A stretch of DNA of 64,000 nucleotides from Nitrospira sp. CR1.1 (GTDB lineage: Bacteria; Nitrospirota; Nitrospiria; Nitrospirales; Nitrospiraceae). The notes below the pieces were generated by a model that saw only the letters and a list, made by a program, of their open reading frames with translations, was not told the DNA's origin and did not search any database. The stretch is taken from the NCBI GenBank assembly GCA_014055465.1, contig WIAF01000003.1, forward strand, positions 186,001 through 250,000, in the 5' to 3' direction. Below, piece by piece: positions 16,864 through 25,877 of the stretch (within the stretch, counting starts at the first letter, position 1; each line of letters begins with the position of its first letter). The translations under genes and the position numbers were made by a program.

Positions 16864-18291
16864 TCATGACAAGGGCGCAGCCGCGAATCCCGCGCCGGGC
16901 CAGAAAATCCCGGCAGGCACTTCTTCCTCGAATCGGGCGGTAAAATGCCGCAACCGGGGAGCTTCATAGGTCATGACTAACCCTCCGATGGAGTCCCGGC
17001 GGTGGTGTAAATCGATCAGCGCGTCTGCCACAAAGGATAGATGCTGGTTCGTATAGACCCGGCGGGGAATCGCCAATCGCACAAGCTCAAGTTCCGGACA
17101 GATCGCCTGCCCAGTCGCCGGATCCCGCTTTCCGAACATCACGGTTCCGATCTCGACCGTGCGAATGCCATAGTCCCGGTACAGCGCCACGGCAAGGGCT
17201 TGCGCCGGGAATTGGGATTGTCGCAGATGCGGGAGAAATTCTTTCGCATTCACATAGACCGCATGGCCTCCGGTCGGCTTCACAATCGGCACGCCGCCCT
17301 CTTCCAGCAAAGCCCCCAGCGCCTGCACCTGTCCGATGCGATAGCGGAGATACTCCTCATTGAGTACTTCCTCCAGCCCTCTGGCCATCGCTTCCAGATC
17401 ACGGCCCGCCAGTCCGCCATAGGTGGGAAATCCCTCCACGAGAATCAGCATGTCGGTGACCGCCTGCGCCCATCGCTCATCATTGAGGGCCAGGAATCCG
17501 CCGATATTGACCAGGCCATCCTTTTTGGCTGACATAAGACAGCCGTCGCCTAGGCGGAACAGTTCTCTGGCTATGTCACGAATTGGTCTGTCCGCATACC
17601 CCGGTTCGCGCTCCCGGATAAAAAAACAATTCTCTGCAAACCGGCAGGCATCGAAGAACAACGGGATGCCGTAACGATTCAGCACCTGCCTCGTCGCGCG
17701 GATATTTTCCATGGAGACCGGCTGGCCTCCCGCGCTGTTGTTGGTGATCGTGATCATGGCAAAGGGGATCCGTGAAGGCCCGACCAACTCGATGGTCTCT
17801 TCGAGTCGAGCGATATCCATATTGCCCTTGAAGGGCAATTCGCAATGCGGATCGTACGCCTCTCTGATCACCAGATCCTTCGCCTCCGCCTCCTGGTGCT
17901 CGACATTGGCCCTGGTCGTATCAAAATGAATGTTGTTCGGCACGCACATACCCGGTTTGACGACCGTGGAAAACAGCACATGTTCTGCCGCCCGCCCTTG
18001 ATGCGTCGGGATCACGTAGCGGTAGCCGAAGAGGGAGCGTACGACCGCTTCGAAGTGATGGTAATTTTTACTGCCCGCATAGGACTCGTCGCCGAGCATC
18101 ATCCCGGCCCATTGGGAATCGCTCATGGCCGACGTGCCGCTATCCGTCAGCAGATCGATGGCCACGCTCTCGGCGGGGACATGGAAGAGGTTGTACCCCG
18201 CTTTGCGGAGCAATCGATCGCGCTCTTCGCGGGTGGTCCGCTTGATGGGTTCGACGACTTTGATCCTAAACGGCTCGGACGGGAAGTTCAC
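16864..18291 (-). CDS. tnaA: Tryptophanase (beta-eliminating lyase)
   Basis: A 475-aa PLP enzyme cleaving L-tryptophan to indole, pyruvate and ammonia. A GTG start at 18291 with AGGAGG seven bases upstream gives NFPSEPFRIKVVEPIKRTTR, aligning with the start of E. coli TnaA. The PLP lysine is Lys257 in SAKKD. Other family blocks are IDLLTDSGT, IPTHQGRAAEH, NNSAGGQPVS and FPTYGGLAGRD. Tyrosine phenol-lyase has an Arg that binds the phenol hydroxyl (Arg381 in Citrobacter). The equivalent residue here is Ile381 (RTVEIG), as in tryptophanase, so tryptophan is the better substrate call. The gene overlaps the upstream HTH regulator by 26 bases, implying translational coupling. Confidence 0.88.
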   Translation of the reverse strand: MNFPSEPFRIKVVEPIKRTTREERDRLLRKAGYNLFHVPAESVAIDLLTDSGTSAMSDSQWAGMMLGDESYAGSKNYHHFEAVVRSLFGYRYVIPTHQGRAAEHVLFSTVVKPGMCVPNNIHFDTTRANVEHQEAEAKDLVIREAYDPHCELPFKGNMDIARLEETIELVGPSRIPFAMITITNNSAGGQPVSMENIRATRQVLNRYGIPLFFDACRFAENCFFIREREPGYADRPIRDIARELFRLGDGCLMSAKKDGLVNIGGFLALNDERWAQAVTDMLILVEGFPTYGGLAGRDLEAMARGLEEVLNEEYLRYRIGQVQALGALLEEGGVPIVKPTGGHAVYVNAKEFLPHLRQSQFPAQALAVALYRDYGIRTVEIGTVMFGKRDPATGQAICPELELVRLAIPRRVYTNQHLSFVADALIDLHHRRDSIGGLVMTYEAPRLRHFTARFEEEVPAGIFWPGAGFAAAPLS

Positions 18292-19249
18292 GGATCGACC
18301 TCCTGAAGTAGGCCAACTGCTCGTGAAACGGACCGGATCCATGGTAGTCGAATACGTATCGGGTCATGTCGAACAGCGGCGCCGGGTCGAGTTCCCGGAT
18401 CATCTCCGGCTTCCAGGAAATCTGCAGACGATTGATCATCGTAATGGGCGTCGGCGTGCCGACCATCCCGAGCGGCACGCTCCCGTACGTTTGGGAAAAA
18501 ATCAAAATTTCTCGATCGAACATGGCCGTATTCATATCGTCGGCCGCGCCGTATTTCCTGAAGTCCTCTTCCAATCGCTGAAAGGCGGGCGAATGAACCA
18601 GCGCCTCCCGGAAGGCATAAAACACCTTCACGCCCGCGCGCCGCTGGTCATCCATCACCTGAATGGCATCGGCCACGGTCGCGTCGTCCTGCATTTGTTC
18701 CTGCGTCAGAATCAGCAGCCGCCGGATCCGGACGTGTCGCCGCGCCGCGGCCTGATTCGCCAGCAGATAATTGGGATACAGCGCTTCCCCTTTTTTCCAG
18801 ATATTCCAGCGTTCCATCATGGCATCGACGGACTGTTCCGCCGTCTCCATGAGCCGCACCGCCTCTGCGTTCGCCGCCGCCCCTTCGTACGTCAGGGTTT
18901 GCGCCTCCAATTGTTTCAATTCCCGGCCGATGGCTTCCACCTTCTTCGGCAGATAGCGCGGGCGCTTCGGCACATGCAGCATGACATCCACCGCCGTGAG
19001 AGCCAGGGTCCAGTATTCCTTGGCCTGTTTCGGAGCCTTGTCTTTTTGCGCGATCAGCAGCAGCTCTACCGGATTTTTATCCAGCAGCTTGGCCATCCTA
19101 ATGCACAGTTCCGGTTTGGGAATCTTCAGGCCGCGCCGCATCAGGTTGGCTTCCGGCTGCGCAATGCCCAGTTTTTCGGCCAGCGCATAATCACTGCTCA
19201 AGTCATACCGATGCTTGACCGCGTCAAAGTACCTGGCAATTTCCATCAT
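18266..19249 (-). CDS. HTH-domain regulator-like protein coupled to tryptophanase
   Basis: A 327-aa protein. The first 70 residues form a phage-repressor-like helix-turn-helix (SSDYALAEKLGIAQPEANLM, then PKPELCIRMAKLLDKNPVEL). A helical middle (about 75-170) and a C-terminal alpha/beta region (RRHVRIRRLLILTQEQMQDD, GVKVFYAFREALV, DREILIFSQTYGS) follow; I do not recognise this region as a standard ligand domain. The start at 19249 has GGGAG close upstream. Its end overlaps the tryptophanase start by 26 bases. A regulator or sensor of the tryptophanase/fatty-acid operon is the natural guess, but no ligand can be proposed. Confidence 0.6.
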   Translation of the reverse strand: MMEIARYFDAVKHRYDLSSDYALAEKLGIAQPEANLMRRGLKIPKPELCIRMAKLLDKNPVELLLIAQKDKAPKQAKEYWTLALTAVDVMLHVPKRPRYLPKKVEAIGRELKQLEAQTLTYEGAAANAEAVRLMETAEQSVDAMMERWNIWKKGEALYPNYLLANQAAARRHVRIRRLLILTQEQMQDDATVADAIQVMDDQRRAGVKVFYAFREALVHSPAFQRLEEDFRKYGAADDMNTAMFDREILIFSQTYGSVPLGMVGTPTPITMINRLQISWKPEMIRELDPAPLFDMTRYVFDYHGSGPFHEQLAYFRRSIRELPVRAV

Positions 19250-19334
19250 CCCGCTCCCGGCAACTGGTGATCTTTACCGAACCCGGCGATCCACAGACAC
19301 ACACCGTTTTCACCGTGCCCGGCCGACGCCGTGT

Positions 19335-21257
19335 TTATCCTCTCGCAAAAACACCCGCCATCCGTGTCTCAATGGCCGCCGGGCCCTGTTCAAGGGCTCG
19401 ACAAGGAATGATACCCGCTTCCAGCCAGTCGGCTTGTCCGGACAGAATGGCTTTCGCCAGGGGATACAGCCTGGCATCATCGTCCCACGACGACCTGCGC
19501 AACGAGAGTAACGGCTCCGGATTGAATGCGGCGCTGGTTCTCGAACAGAAGTAGCTGACGAGCTGATCCATATGCGGTTGGCCGCGCTGCTCCTGCTGCG
19601 ACTTGTACCACAGCAAGGTTTCGACGGCAAAGAGATGCATGGCCGCGCTCACCAGACGCGTCATCAACCGTTGCTTCCGAGCCAGTCCGTGTCGGTCTCT
19701 CGCGGCAACCCATAACGTCGTGCGCGCCAGCTCGCGACTCTTTCGCGCCACGAAACGCTCCCACAATCGATCGAACGAGCCGGCTTCAGAGTCCTGCTCG
19801 TATACCGTCAGACCGCCGAATGACCTGGCCGCCGTGTTGAGAAAGAAGGGCGCCGCCCGCATCATGTCGGCTAGGTGGCCGTTCAGAAAGGCTTGACCAT
19901 GCGTAAAATACTCCGCGAGACCTTCCCTCCCGATCCAGAGAGTGAGGATCCCGTTGCTGCCTTCCCAAATCACGTTGATGAGCGCGTCACGTATCATCCG
20001 TTCAATCGGCGCCGGCAGATCGCCATGGAGACGAAGGGACTCCGGCGTCTCAAATGCGCGCCCGCCATAGATGCGGAACAGATCGAGCAACGATTCCAGG
20101 AGCCATTCCGTCGCGAGGATTTTGGCAGCCGCGGACTCCAACCGCACATCCTGCTTCGTATCGGCCCAGATGCCGGTGATTTTCACGATGGCTTCCAACG
20201 CCAGCACCCGCGAGGCCATCAAGACGATCTTCCCCCCGATGTCCGTGTGTTCGCCGATAGGACGATCGTATTGCACGCGCTGCTGCGCGCGCAGGCGAGC
20301 CAACCAGAGACACTGTTTCAGGTTCCCGAGGCAGGCGGCCGGCAGCGTGAGTCTCCCCACCGTCAGGCTTTCCAGGGCGCGCCGCAGGCCATCGCCTTCT
20401 GCTCCGAGCCGGTCCGCGACCGGCACCCACACCTCCTGCAGATGCACCTGGCCGTTATAGATGCCCCGCACGCCCATAAACCTGAGCCGGGTGCAGGTGC
20501 AGCCCCGCGCCTGTGTATCGACCACAAAGGCCCCGAACCGCCGCTCCTCCTTGGGGCGATGGATGTCATGAGGCGCCTCGACAATTTGCGCAATCACGAC
20601 AAGTAACGACGCCAGAAAGGCCCGGTTCCCGCGCGGGGCGTTGGTCGTATACAACTTCTCGCCGGTCAGCCGGTAGCCAACCAGAACACCGTCTTCACGA
20701 ACCGGAACCGCATAGGTTTTGAGCTCCCAGATATCGCACCCGGCATCCTTTTCCGTCAGCGCGAATCCGGAAATGTCTCCCTTGGCCAGACGGGGCAGCC
20801 ATCGCTGTTGTTGTTCCGGATTCCCGACCAGCTTCACCGGTTCGGCCACCCCGATCGAATTGTGCGCCGACAGCAGGACCGTGGTGGCCGCATCATGACT
20901 GCCGAGCAAGGTCGCCGCCTCGTGATATTCCGATTGAGACAACCCAAGCCCGCCGAACCTGTGCGGGATCTTGATGCCGAATGCCCCGATCTCTTTCAAC
21001 GCGGTGAACACCTCATCGCCGATCACTCCCTCCCGGTCGATCGTTTCGGGGTCCACTTTCTCAATCAGGAGATGACGGAGGGTGTCGAGAAATTCGCCGG
21101 CCGCCGCGCTCCTGGAAGGCAGCGAAGCCTGCGTATACAGATGCCGTCGAACGTGTCCCTCGAACAGGCCCGAGAGAAACCCGGAATAGACCCGCTTGTC
21201 ACGAGCGGCTTCGGCCGCCGCGAGCGATCCTTTGAACATGCTGTCGTTTTTCGCCAT
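19335..21257 (-). CDS. Long (VLCAD-like) acyl-CoA dehydrogenase
   Basis: A 640-aa FAD-dependent acyl-CoA dehydrogenase, longer than the usual 380-aa form because of a C-terminal helical extension like that of VLCAD/ACAD9. The start at 21257 has GAAGG five bases upstream; the longer frame is an artefact. Seen motifs are GAFGIKIPHRFGGLGLS, the FAD/substrate region FALTEKDAGCD and the catalytic base Glu in NVIWEGSNGIL. The extra C-terminal region starts near residue 430. It lies in the minus-strand beta-oxidation operon 22 bases after the patatin gene, and has a paralogue of the same architecture at 49887-51884. Confidence 0.88.
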   Translation of the reverse strand: MAKNDSMFKGSLAAAEAARDKRVYSGFLSGLFEGHVRRHLYTQASLPSRSAAAGEFLDTLRHLLIEKVDPETIDREGVIGDEVFTALKEIGAFGIKIPHRFGGLGLSQSEYHEAATLLGSHDAATTVLLSAHNSIGVAEPVKLVGNPEQQQRWLPRLAKGDISGFALTEKDAGCDIWELKTYAVPVREDGVLVGYRLTGEKLYTTNAPRGNRAFLASLLVVIAQIVEAPHDIHRPKEERRFGAFVVDTQARGCTCTRLRFMGVRGIYNGQVHLQEVWVPVADRLGAEGDGLRRALESLTVGRLTLPAACLGNLKQCLWLARLRAQQRVQYDRPIGEHTDIGGKIVLMASRVLALEAIVKITGIWADTKQDVRLESAAAKILATEWLLESLLDLFRIYGGRAFETPESLRLHGDLPAPIERMIRDALINVIWEGSNGILTLWIGREGLAEYFTHGQAFLNGHLADMMRAAPFFLNTAARSFGGLTVYEQDSEAGSFDRLWERFVARKSRELARTTLWVAARDRHGLARKQRLMTRLVSAAMHLFAVETLLWYKSQQEQRGQPHMDQLVSYFCSRTSAAFNPEPLLSLRRSSWDDDARLYPLAKAILSGQADWLEAGIIPCRALEQGPAAIETRMAGVFARG

Positions 21258-21279
21258 ACATGCCTTCTGCCGCTCCGGA

Positions 21280-22500
21280 TCAGTTGGCCTTGCGCCAGAC
21301 GGCGCCGACGCCTCCGATACGCGCAGGCATGGCTGCGTTTGGCGCAACCCGCGGGGCGGACATCGACGCGACATGATCGAGCCGGGCAAGGCACTGCCCG
21401 GCGCGTGTTTCGAAGCGGGCCCGCGAAATGGCCATGCCGTGGCAGGCAAACTGCTCACATAAACCATCGAATTGATGTCGGACCAGGGTCATGACCGAGA
21501 CATACCCGGCGCGCAGGAGATGGACGCGGTCGCGGTAACTCAGAAAACTTCGTTCGAACAACAGCGCATCTTCCTCCACCGGTGAAATGACCAGGACTTC
21601 CTTGGCGGGATAGTCGCGCTGGAACCACTCCAAGGCTTGGGAGAAGCGGGCATCAAAGTTGATCCGCGACGCCTGTTCGCCGATGGACAGAAACCCCCGA
21701 TCCCGCAGCCGCCCGGCGGTACTGCCGGCGCCGGGCAAGTCTTCCGGCAGCCGGCGCTGAGGATGACGCGCCATGGGATTGATCATGATCATGAAATCCA
21801 CGCCTTTTTGAACGGCGACTTCGAAGAACGCCATGCGGCCGATTCCCGCATCGATATAGTCACGCCCCTGGATACGGACCGGGCAGAAGTAAATGGGAAC
21901 CGCCGAAGAGGCCGTCACGGCGCGGGAAATCGGCACCTCCCGCCATCCTTCATCCCCGAACATGACACTCTCGCCCGTTTCCAGATCGATGGCCGGGATA
22001 TACAGCTCCTTCGACAGCCCCGCAAAAGAATTGCTCAGGCCTTTGGCCTTGTACAGGCCGGCGAGATAGTGGGCGAACGGCTCCAGCGTATAGATCCCGC
22101 CCGGCAGCGCATCCTGGGCCTTGTCGAGCAGGTCGATAAGCGTCATCTCACGGTAATGCCGCACATAATATTTCAGGAGCGGCACCAATTGGCGCGTCAC
22201 GCGCCAGAACGTCTTGAGCCCTTCTCCAATGGCAGGGGAAAACACATTGCGATGATCGAAATAATAGGGCCTCGTACCGGAGAGATTCGTGTCAAGAATT
22301 TCCCGCGGCCTCACGCCATTGGCGATCAATGACACAGCCGCCGCTCCCGCGCTCACACCGACGTAGAGATCGAGGTCGTTCATGGTCACGCCGTCCTCGA
22401 ACAGGTCATCCAATGCAGTCAGGGCGCCGACCTCAAAGAGGTAGCCCGTAAAGCCTCCCCCGCCCAAGGCCAAGGCCCGCTTGCCACATGTTGGCGCCAT
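21280..22500 (-). CDS. Patatin-like phospholipase
   Basis: A 406-aa lipid acyl hydrolase. It has the glycine-rich oxyanion segment ALGGGGFTGYLFEVG, the nucleophile elbow GVSAG and the second dyad residue in YIDAGIG, the Ser-Asp dyad of patatins. AAAGGG precedes the start at 22500. Its position between an enoyl-CoA hydratase and an acyl-CoA dehydrogenase in the beta-oxidation operon suggests that it frees fatty acids from membrane or storage lipids for activation by the acyl-CoA ligase of the same operon. No signal peptide was seen, so it is cytoplasmic. Confidence 0.88.
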   Translation of the reverse strand: MAPTCGKRALALGGGGFTGYLFEVGALTALDDLFEDGVTMNDLDLYVGVSAGAAAVSLIANGVRPREILDTNLSGTRPYYFDHRNVFSPAIGEGLKTFWRVTRQLVPLLKYYVRHYREMTLIDLLDKAQDALPGGIYTLEPFAHYLAGLYKAKGLSNSFAGLSKELYIPAIDLETGESVMFGDEGWREVPISRAVTASSAVPIYFCPVRIQGRDYIDAGIGRMAFFEVAVQKGVDFMIMINPMARHPQRRLPEDLPGAGSTAGRLRDRGFLSIGEQASRINFDARFSQALEWFQRDYPAKEVLVISPVEEDALLFERSFLSYRDRVHLLRAGYVSVMTLVRHQFDGLCEQFACHGMAISRARFETRAGQCLARLDHVASMSAPRVAPNAAMPARIGGVGAVWRKAN

Positions 22501-22536
22501 GACGCCCTTTCATCTGCGGAGTTGCCTGCACAGACC

Positions 22537-23325
22537 TTAACGGTCCGTGAATTGCGGCTGCCGTTTCTCCAAAAACGCCGCCAGGCCTTCCCGCTTATCC
22601 TCCGTCCCGCACAGACCGCCGAACAGACGCGCTTCCAACGCCAAACCTTCCGGCAGGCTCATCTCTGCGCCGCTGCGGATGGCCCGCAACGACGCCCGCA
22701 AGGCCGGCAGGCTTTTGGAGGCTATCTTTCGGGCCAGGCCTTGCGCCTGATGCAACAGATCCTCCGGCAGGATGACCTGAGACACCAACCCGAGCGACTT
22801 CGCCTCCTGCGCGGAGATCGGATCTCCGGTCAAGATCAATTCCAGCGCCTTGGATTGACCGACAATCCGGGGAAGCCGCTGCGTCCCGCCGAATCCCGGC
22901 ATGATGCCCAAATTGATTTCCGGCTGGCCCAACCGGCTGCCCTCCGCAACGAGCCTGATATGACAACACAGGGCCAGCTCCAATCCGCCCCCCAGGCAGA
23001 TGCCATTAATCGCGGCAATAACGGGTTTTTCCAGAGACTCGATCCGGTTCAGGATGGCCTGACCTTTCAGCGCGACGGATGCGCCTTCCTGTGAGGAGGA
23101 AATCGCGGCCAGCAGGCGGATGTCTGCCCCGGCGATGAAAAACCGGCCCGTGCCGGTCAGCACCACCGCTTTGATGGCGTCATCCTCGGCCACAACCTCA
23201 ACCACCTGGCTGAGCTCGGCGAGCAGTTCCGGCGTGAGTGTATTGGCCGGAGGATGGTGAATCGTCACGGTTGCCACTGCGCCATCACGGTGACACGCGA
23301 GCATCGAACCGGCTGTGGTAGTCAT
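22537..23325 (-). CDS. Enoyl-CoA hydratase (crotonase family)
   Basis: A 262-aa crotonase hydrating trans-2-enoyl-CoA. The oxyanion segment AGADIRLLAA is present, as are both catalytic glutamates of true hydratases: one in GICLGGGLELALCC, the other in QPEINLGIMPGFGGTQRLPR. The start at 23325 has TGAGG five bases before it and sits just after the stop of the 3-hydroxyacyl-CoA dehydrogenase gene. The two would act in sequence in beta-oxidation. Confidence 0.92.
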   Translation of the reverse strand: MTTTAGSMLACHRDGAVATVTIHHPPANTLTPELLAELSQVVEVVAEDDAIKAVVLTGTGRFFIAGADIRLLAAISSSQEGASVALKGQAILNRIESLEKPVIAAINGICLGGGLELALCCHIRLVAEGSRLGQPEINLGIMPGFGGTQRLPRIVGQSKALELILTGDPISAQEAKSLGLVSQVILPEDLLHQAQGLARKIASKSLPALRASLRAIRSGAEMSLPEGLALEARLFGGLCGTEDKREGLAAFLEKRQPQFTDR

Positions 23326-23332
23326 GTCAACC

Positions 23333-24580
23333 TCACCTCATTCGAGCAAGGGTTGGTTCGTAGGAAAAGAATCCCCTTCCTGCCGCCTGTCCCGTAAACC
23401 CGGCATCCACCATGCGACGCAACATGGGCGCAGGCCAGAACCGGATGCCTTCGCTTTCCTTCAGCGCTTCCAATTCCTGCAACACGTGATCGATGCCGAG
23501 CTGATCAGCCAGATGCAGCGGACCGATCGTCTCGCCTGGAAATCCCGTTCCCGCCGCCATCGCCAGATCGATATCGCGCGAGGAGGCAATGCCTTCCTGC
23601 AGCGCAATGACCGCCTCATTGACCATGGCCAAGAGAGGACGCATTCGGGTCCATTTCATCGCATGCCGCCCGGAGGCCTGCCACACTCGCGCTCGCAAGC
23701 GTTCCAGATTGTGATCCGCCTCGCCTTGCCCGCCGCCGCCGTAGTCGTAAAACCCCTGCCCCGCCTTGAGGCCGGTCCGTCCCGCCTTGACGAAGGCCTC
23801 CAGCAGCGGCGCCGGCGCCATCCTGGGCCCGTAGGAACGGTGAAGAATGCGCGCGACGTCGAGCGCGATATCCAGTCCGACCGTATCAAGCAAGGCACAT
23901 GGGCCGACAGGCATGCCGAAGGACACCAGGTCCTGGTCGATCTCTTTGATGGAGACATCGCCGCCCTGAAGGCACCAGACAGCTTCATTCAAATAGGGAG
24001 AGAGCAGTCGATTGACGAGAAACCCCGCGCACTCCTTCACGATCACCGGCTGTTTCCTGAGGCTTTCTGCAAACCCGACGACGTCATCGACGGTTTGCGG
24101 ATCGGTGCCCAGGCCGGCAATGACCTCCACCAGCGGCATCGCATAGGCCGGGTTGAAAAAATGCAGCCCGATGACCTTGCCCGGTCTCCTGGCGGCTGAT
24201 CCGAGGGCCGAGATGGAAAGGGCGGACGTGTTGCTGGCGAGAATGGCGCTGCGTGAACAGATCCGATCAAGCTCCTGGAACACCGACTGTTTGAGCCGCA
24301 ACTCTTCTGAAACCGCTTCGATGACGAGATCGGCATCGTCGAGCCCCTCCAGGTTCGGCGATGCCGTCACCAGCAGCATTTTTTCTTCCACTTGTTCGGG
24401 CGTCATCTTGCCCTTCGCGGCACGGGCCTCATAGATCGCCCGTACGGATTCGACACCCCGCCTGGCCAGAGATTCGTCTCTATCCGCCAACACCACCGGC
24501 AGACCGGCAAAACTCACCACCTCCGCAATTTGTGCCCCCATGGTGCCGGCGCCAACCACTCCGACCTTGTAGATATACAT
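23333..24580 (-). CDS. 3-hydroxyacyl-CoA dehydrogenase
   Basis: A 415-aa NAD-dependent dehydrogenase with an N-terminal Rossmann domain (VGVVGAGTMGAQIAEVVSFA) and two copies of the C-terminal 3HCDH domain (about 185-280 and 300-410). The length exceeds the 285-aa single-domain enzymes and matches the dehydrogenase half of FadB-type proteins. The catalytic His is in IGLHFFNPAYAMPLVE and the Glu in the same block. The start at 24580 is preferred because the fold begins right there (MYIYKVGVVG). It is part of the minus-strand beta-oxidation operon, between thiolase and hydratase. Confidence 0.92.
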   Translation of the reverse strand: MYIYKVGVVGAGTMGAQIAEVVSFAGLPVVLADRDESLARRGVESVRAIYEARAAKGKMTPEQVEEKMLLVTASPNLEGLDDADLVIEAVSEELRLKQSVFQELDRICSRSAILASNTSALSISALGSAARRPGKVIGLHFFNPAYAMPLVEVIAGLGTDPQTVDDVVGFAESLRKQPVIVKECAGFLVNRLLSPYLNEAVWCLQGGDVSIKEIDQDLVSFGMPVGPCALLDTVGLDIALDVARILHRSYGPRMAPAPLLEAFVKAGRTGLKAGQGFYDYGGGGQGEADHNLERLRARVWQASGRHAMKWTRMRPLLAMVNEAVIALQEGIASSRDIDLAMAAGTGFPGETIGPLHLADQLGIDHVLQELEALKESEGIRFWPAPMLRRMVDAGFTGQAAGRGFFSYEPTLARMR

Positions 24581-24636
24581 CGCGTCACCCCGTCCTCCGG
24601 ATGCCCTCCTCCATCGCCTGTCCTGCGCCGCATTCG

Positions 24637-24657
24637 TCACTCATCACTCACCACTCA
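24637..24657 (+). repeat. Short heptad repeat between thiolase and dehydrogenase genes
   Basis: Three consecutive 7-mers (TCACTCA, TCACTCA, CCACTCA) sit in the short gap between the genes. This is the kind of extragenic heptad tract that recurs, with a different unit, at 34154-34181. Confidence 0.55.
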
Positions 24658-24667
24658 ACCCTTCCCC

Positions 24668-25858
24668 TCACACCTGCTCCAGAACCATCGCGGCTCCCTG
24701 CCCGCCGCCGACACACATGGCCACTGCGCCCAGCGCCGCGCCGCGCCGCTGCATTTCGTATAGGAGCGTGATCACCAGCCGCGCTCCGGTCATGCCGACC
24801 GGGTGCCCCAGCGCAATGGCGCCGCCGTTCACGTTGACAAGATCCCGTTTGAGTCCCAATACACGCTCCACCGCGAGGCACTGCGCGGCGAACGCTTCGT
24901 TCACTTCGAACAGGTTCACATCCGCCAGGTTGAGGCCGGCACGCTTGAGGGCCAGCGGCAGCGCTTCCGCGGGCCCGATGCCCATGCGGGTGGGCTCCAC
25001 GCCAATAAAGGCGTAACTCCTGATGCGGCCGAGCGGGCGGCGCCCCAAATCGCGGGCGCGCGCGGCAGACATCACCATCGCGGCGGCCGCGCCGTCATTG
25101 AGCGGACAACTGTTCCCCGCGGTCACGGTCCCGCCTTCCTTGAACAGAGGCGGGTACAGCGCGAGCTGCTGTTCGGTCAAACCGACATTCGGACCTTCAT
25201 CCTGAACCACCGCGACCGGCGGGACCTCGCGTCCCGCCACCGATTTCGGCACCATCACCGGGAAGACCTCATCCTTGAGCCGTCCTTCCCGCATGGCTTT
25301 AAAGGCCCGGCGATGACTCTCGACGGCAAAGTGATCCTGCTCCTCATGACTGATGCCGAATTCCTCCGCCAGATTCTCCGCCGTCAGCCCCATCAACTGA
25401 CCGCAAAACGCATCCGTCAATCCTTCCCAGATGCTGTCGATGAATTCCGCGTGGCGAAGTCGTTTCCCCCATCGCATGTCCCGCGAGACGAACGGTGCGC
25501 GGCTCATGCTTTCGACTCCCCCGACCACCTGCACATCCGCATCTTCGCTTTGAATGTTTTGATACGCGTTCACGAACGGCTGGAGGCCGGAGGAACAATT
25601 CCGCTGCACCGAATAGGCTGGCGTGCGCACCGGCAGTCCGGCCATGAGGGCGATCACACGCGCGACGTTGTACGCGTCGCTGGTATGTCCCACTGAACCC
25701 ATGATTACTTCGTCGATGAGCCGGGGATCCAACTCGGCGCGCGCGATGACTTCACGCACCGCCAGCTCGCCCATCCTGTGCGGCGTGAGATCTTTCAACG
25801 CGCCGCCGAAGTTGCCGATGGGTGTTCGAGCGCCGGCGGCAATGACGACCTCTCTCAC
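24668..25858 (-). CDS. Acetyl-CoA acyltransferase (thiolase)
   Basis: A 396-aa thiolase that cleaves 3-ketoacyl-CoA. The nucleophile Cys lies in [12 protein letters not shown], the His in [16 protein letters not shown] and the second Cys in [14 protein letters not shown]. The GTG start at 25858 has AAGGAG six bases upstream and gives [15 protein letters not shown], the normal thiolase N terminus. Family length is about 390 aa. It follows the acyl-CoA ligase gene by 20 bases and precedes the dehydrogenase, completing the degradative spiral in this operon. Confidence 0.93.
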   Translation of the reverse strand: MREVVIAAGARTPIGNFGGALKDLTPHRMGELAVREVIARAELDPRLIDEVIMGSVGHTSDAYNVARVIALMAGLPVRTPAYSVQRNCSSGLQPFVNAYQNIQSEDADVQVVGGVESMSRAPFVSRDMRWGKRLRHAEFIDSIWEGLTDAFCGQLMGLTAENLAEEFGISHEEQDHFAVESHRRAFKAMREGRLKDEVFPVMVPKSVAGREVPPVAVVQDEGPNVGLTEQQLALYPPLFKEGGTVTAGNSCPLNDGAAAAMVMSAARARDLGRRPLGRIRSYAFIGVEPTRMGIGPAEALPLALKRAGLNLADVNLFEVNEAFAAQCLAVERVLGLKRDLVNVNGGAIALGHPVGMTGARLVITLLYEMQRRGAALGAVAMCVGGGQGAAMVLEQV

Positions 25859-25877
25859 GGAAGACTCCTTTCCGCTT

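Noticed and set aside
16622-16969. Small forward genes in the gap before tpsB
   Set aside because: No ribosome sites or recognisable protein features; they run into the antisense of tryptophanase.
16864-18291. Tyrosine phenol-lyase as the product
   Set aside because: The phenol-binding Arg of that enzyme is Ile here, and the N-terminal wording (EPIKRTTR) follows tryptophanase.
18266-19249. Tryptophan 2,3-dioxygenase next to tryptophanase
   Set aside because: The protein opens with a helix-turn-helix and lacks the dioxygenase's heme-pocket motifs.
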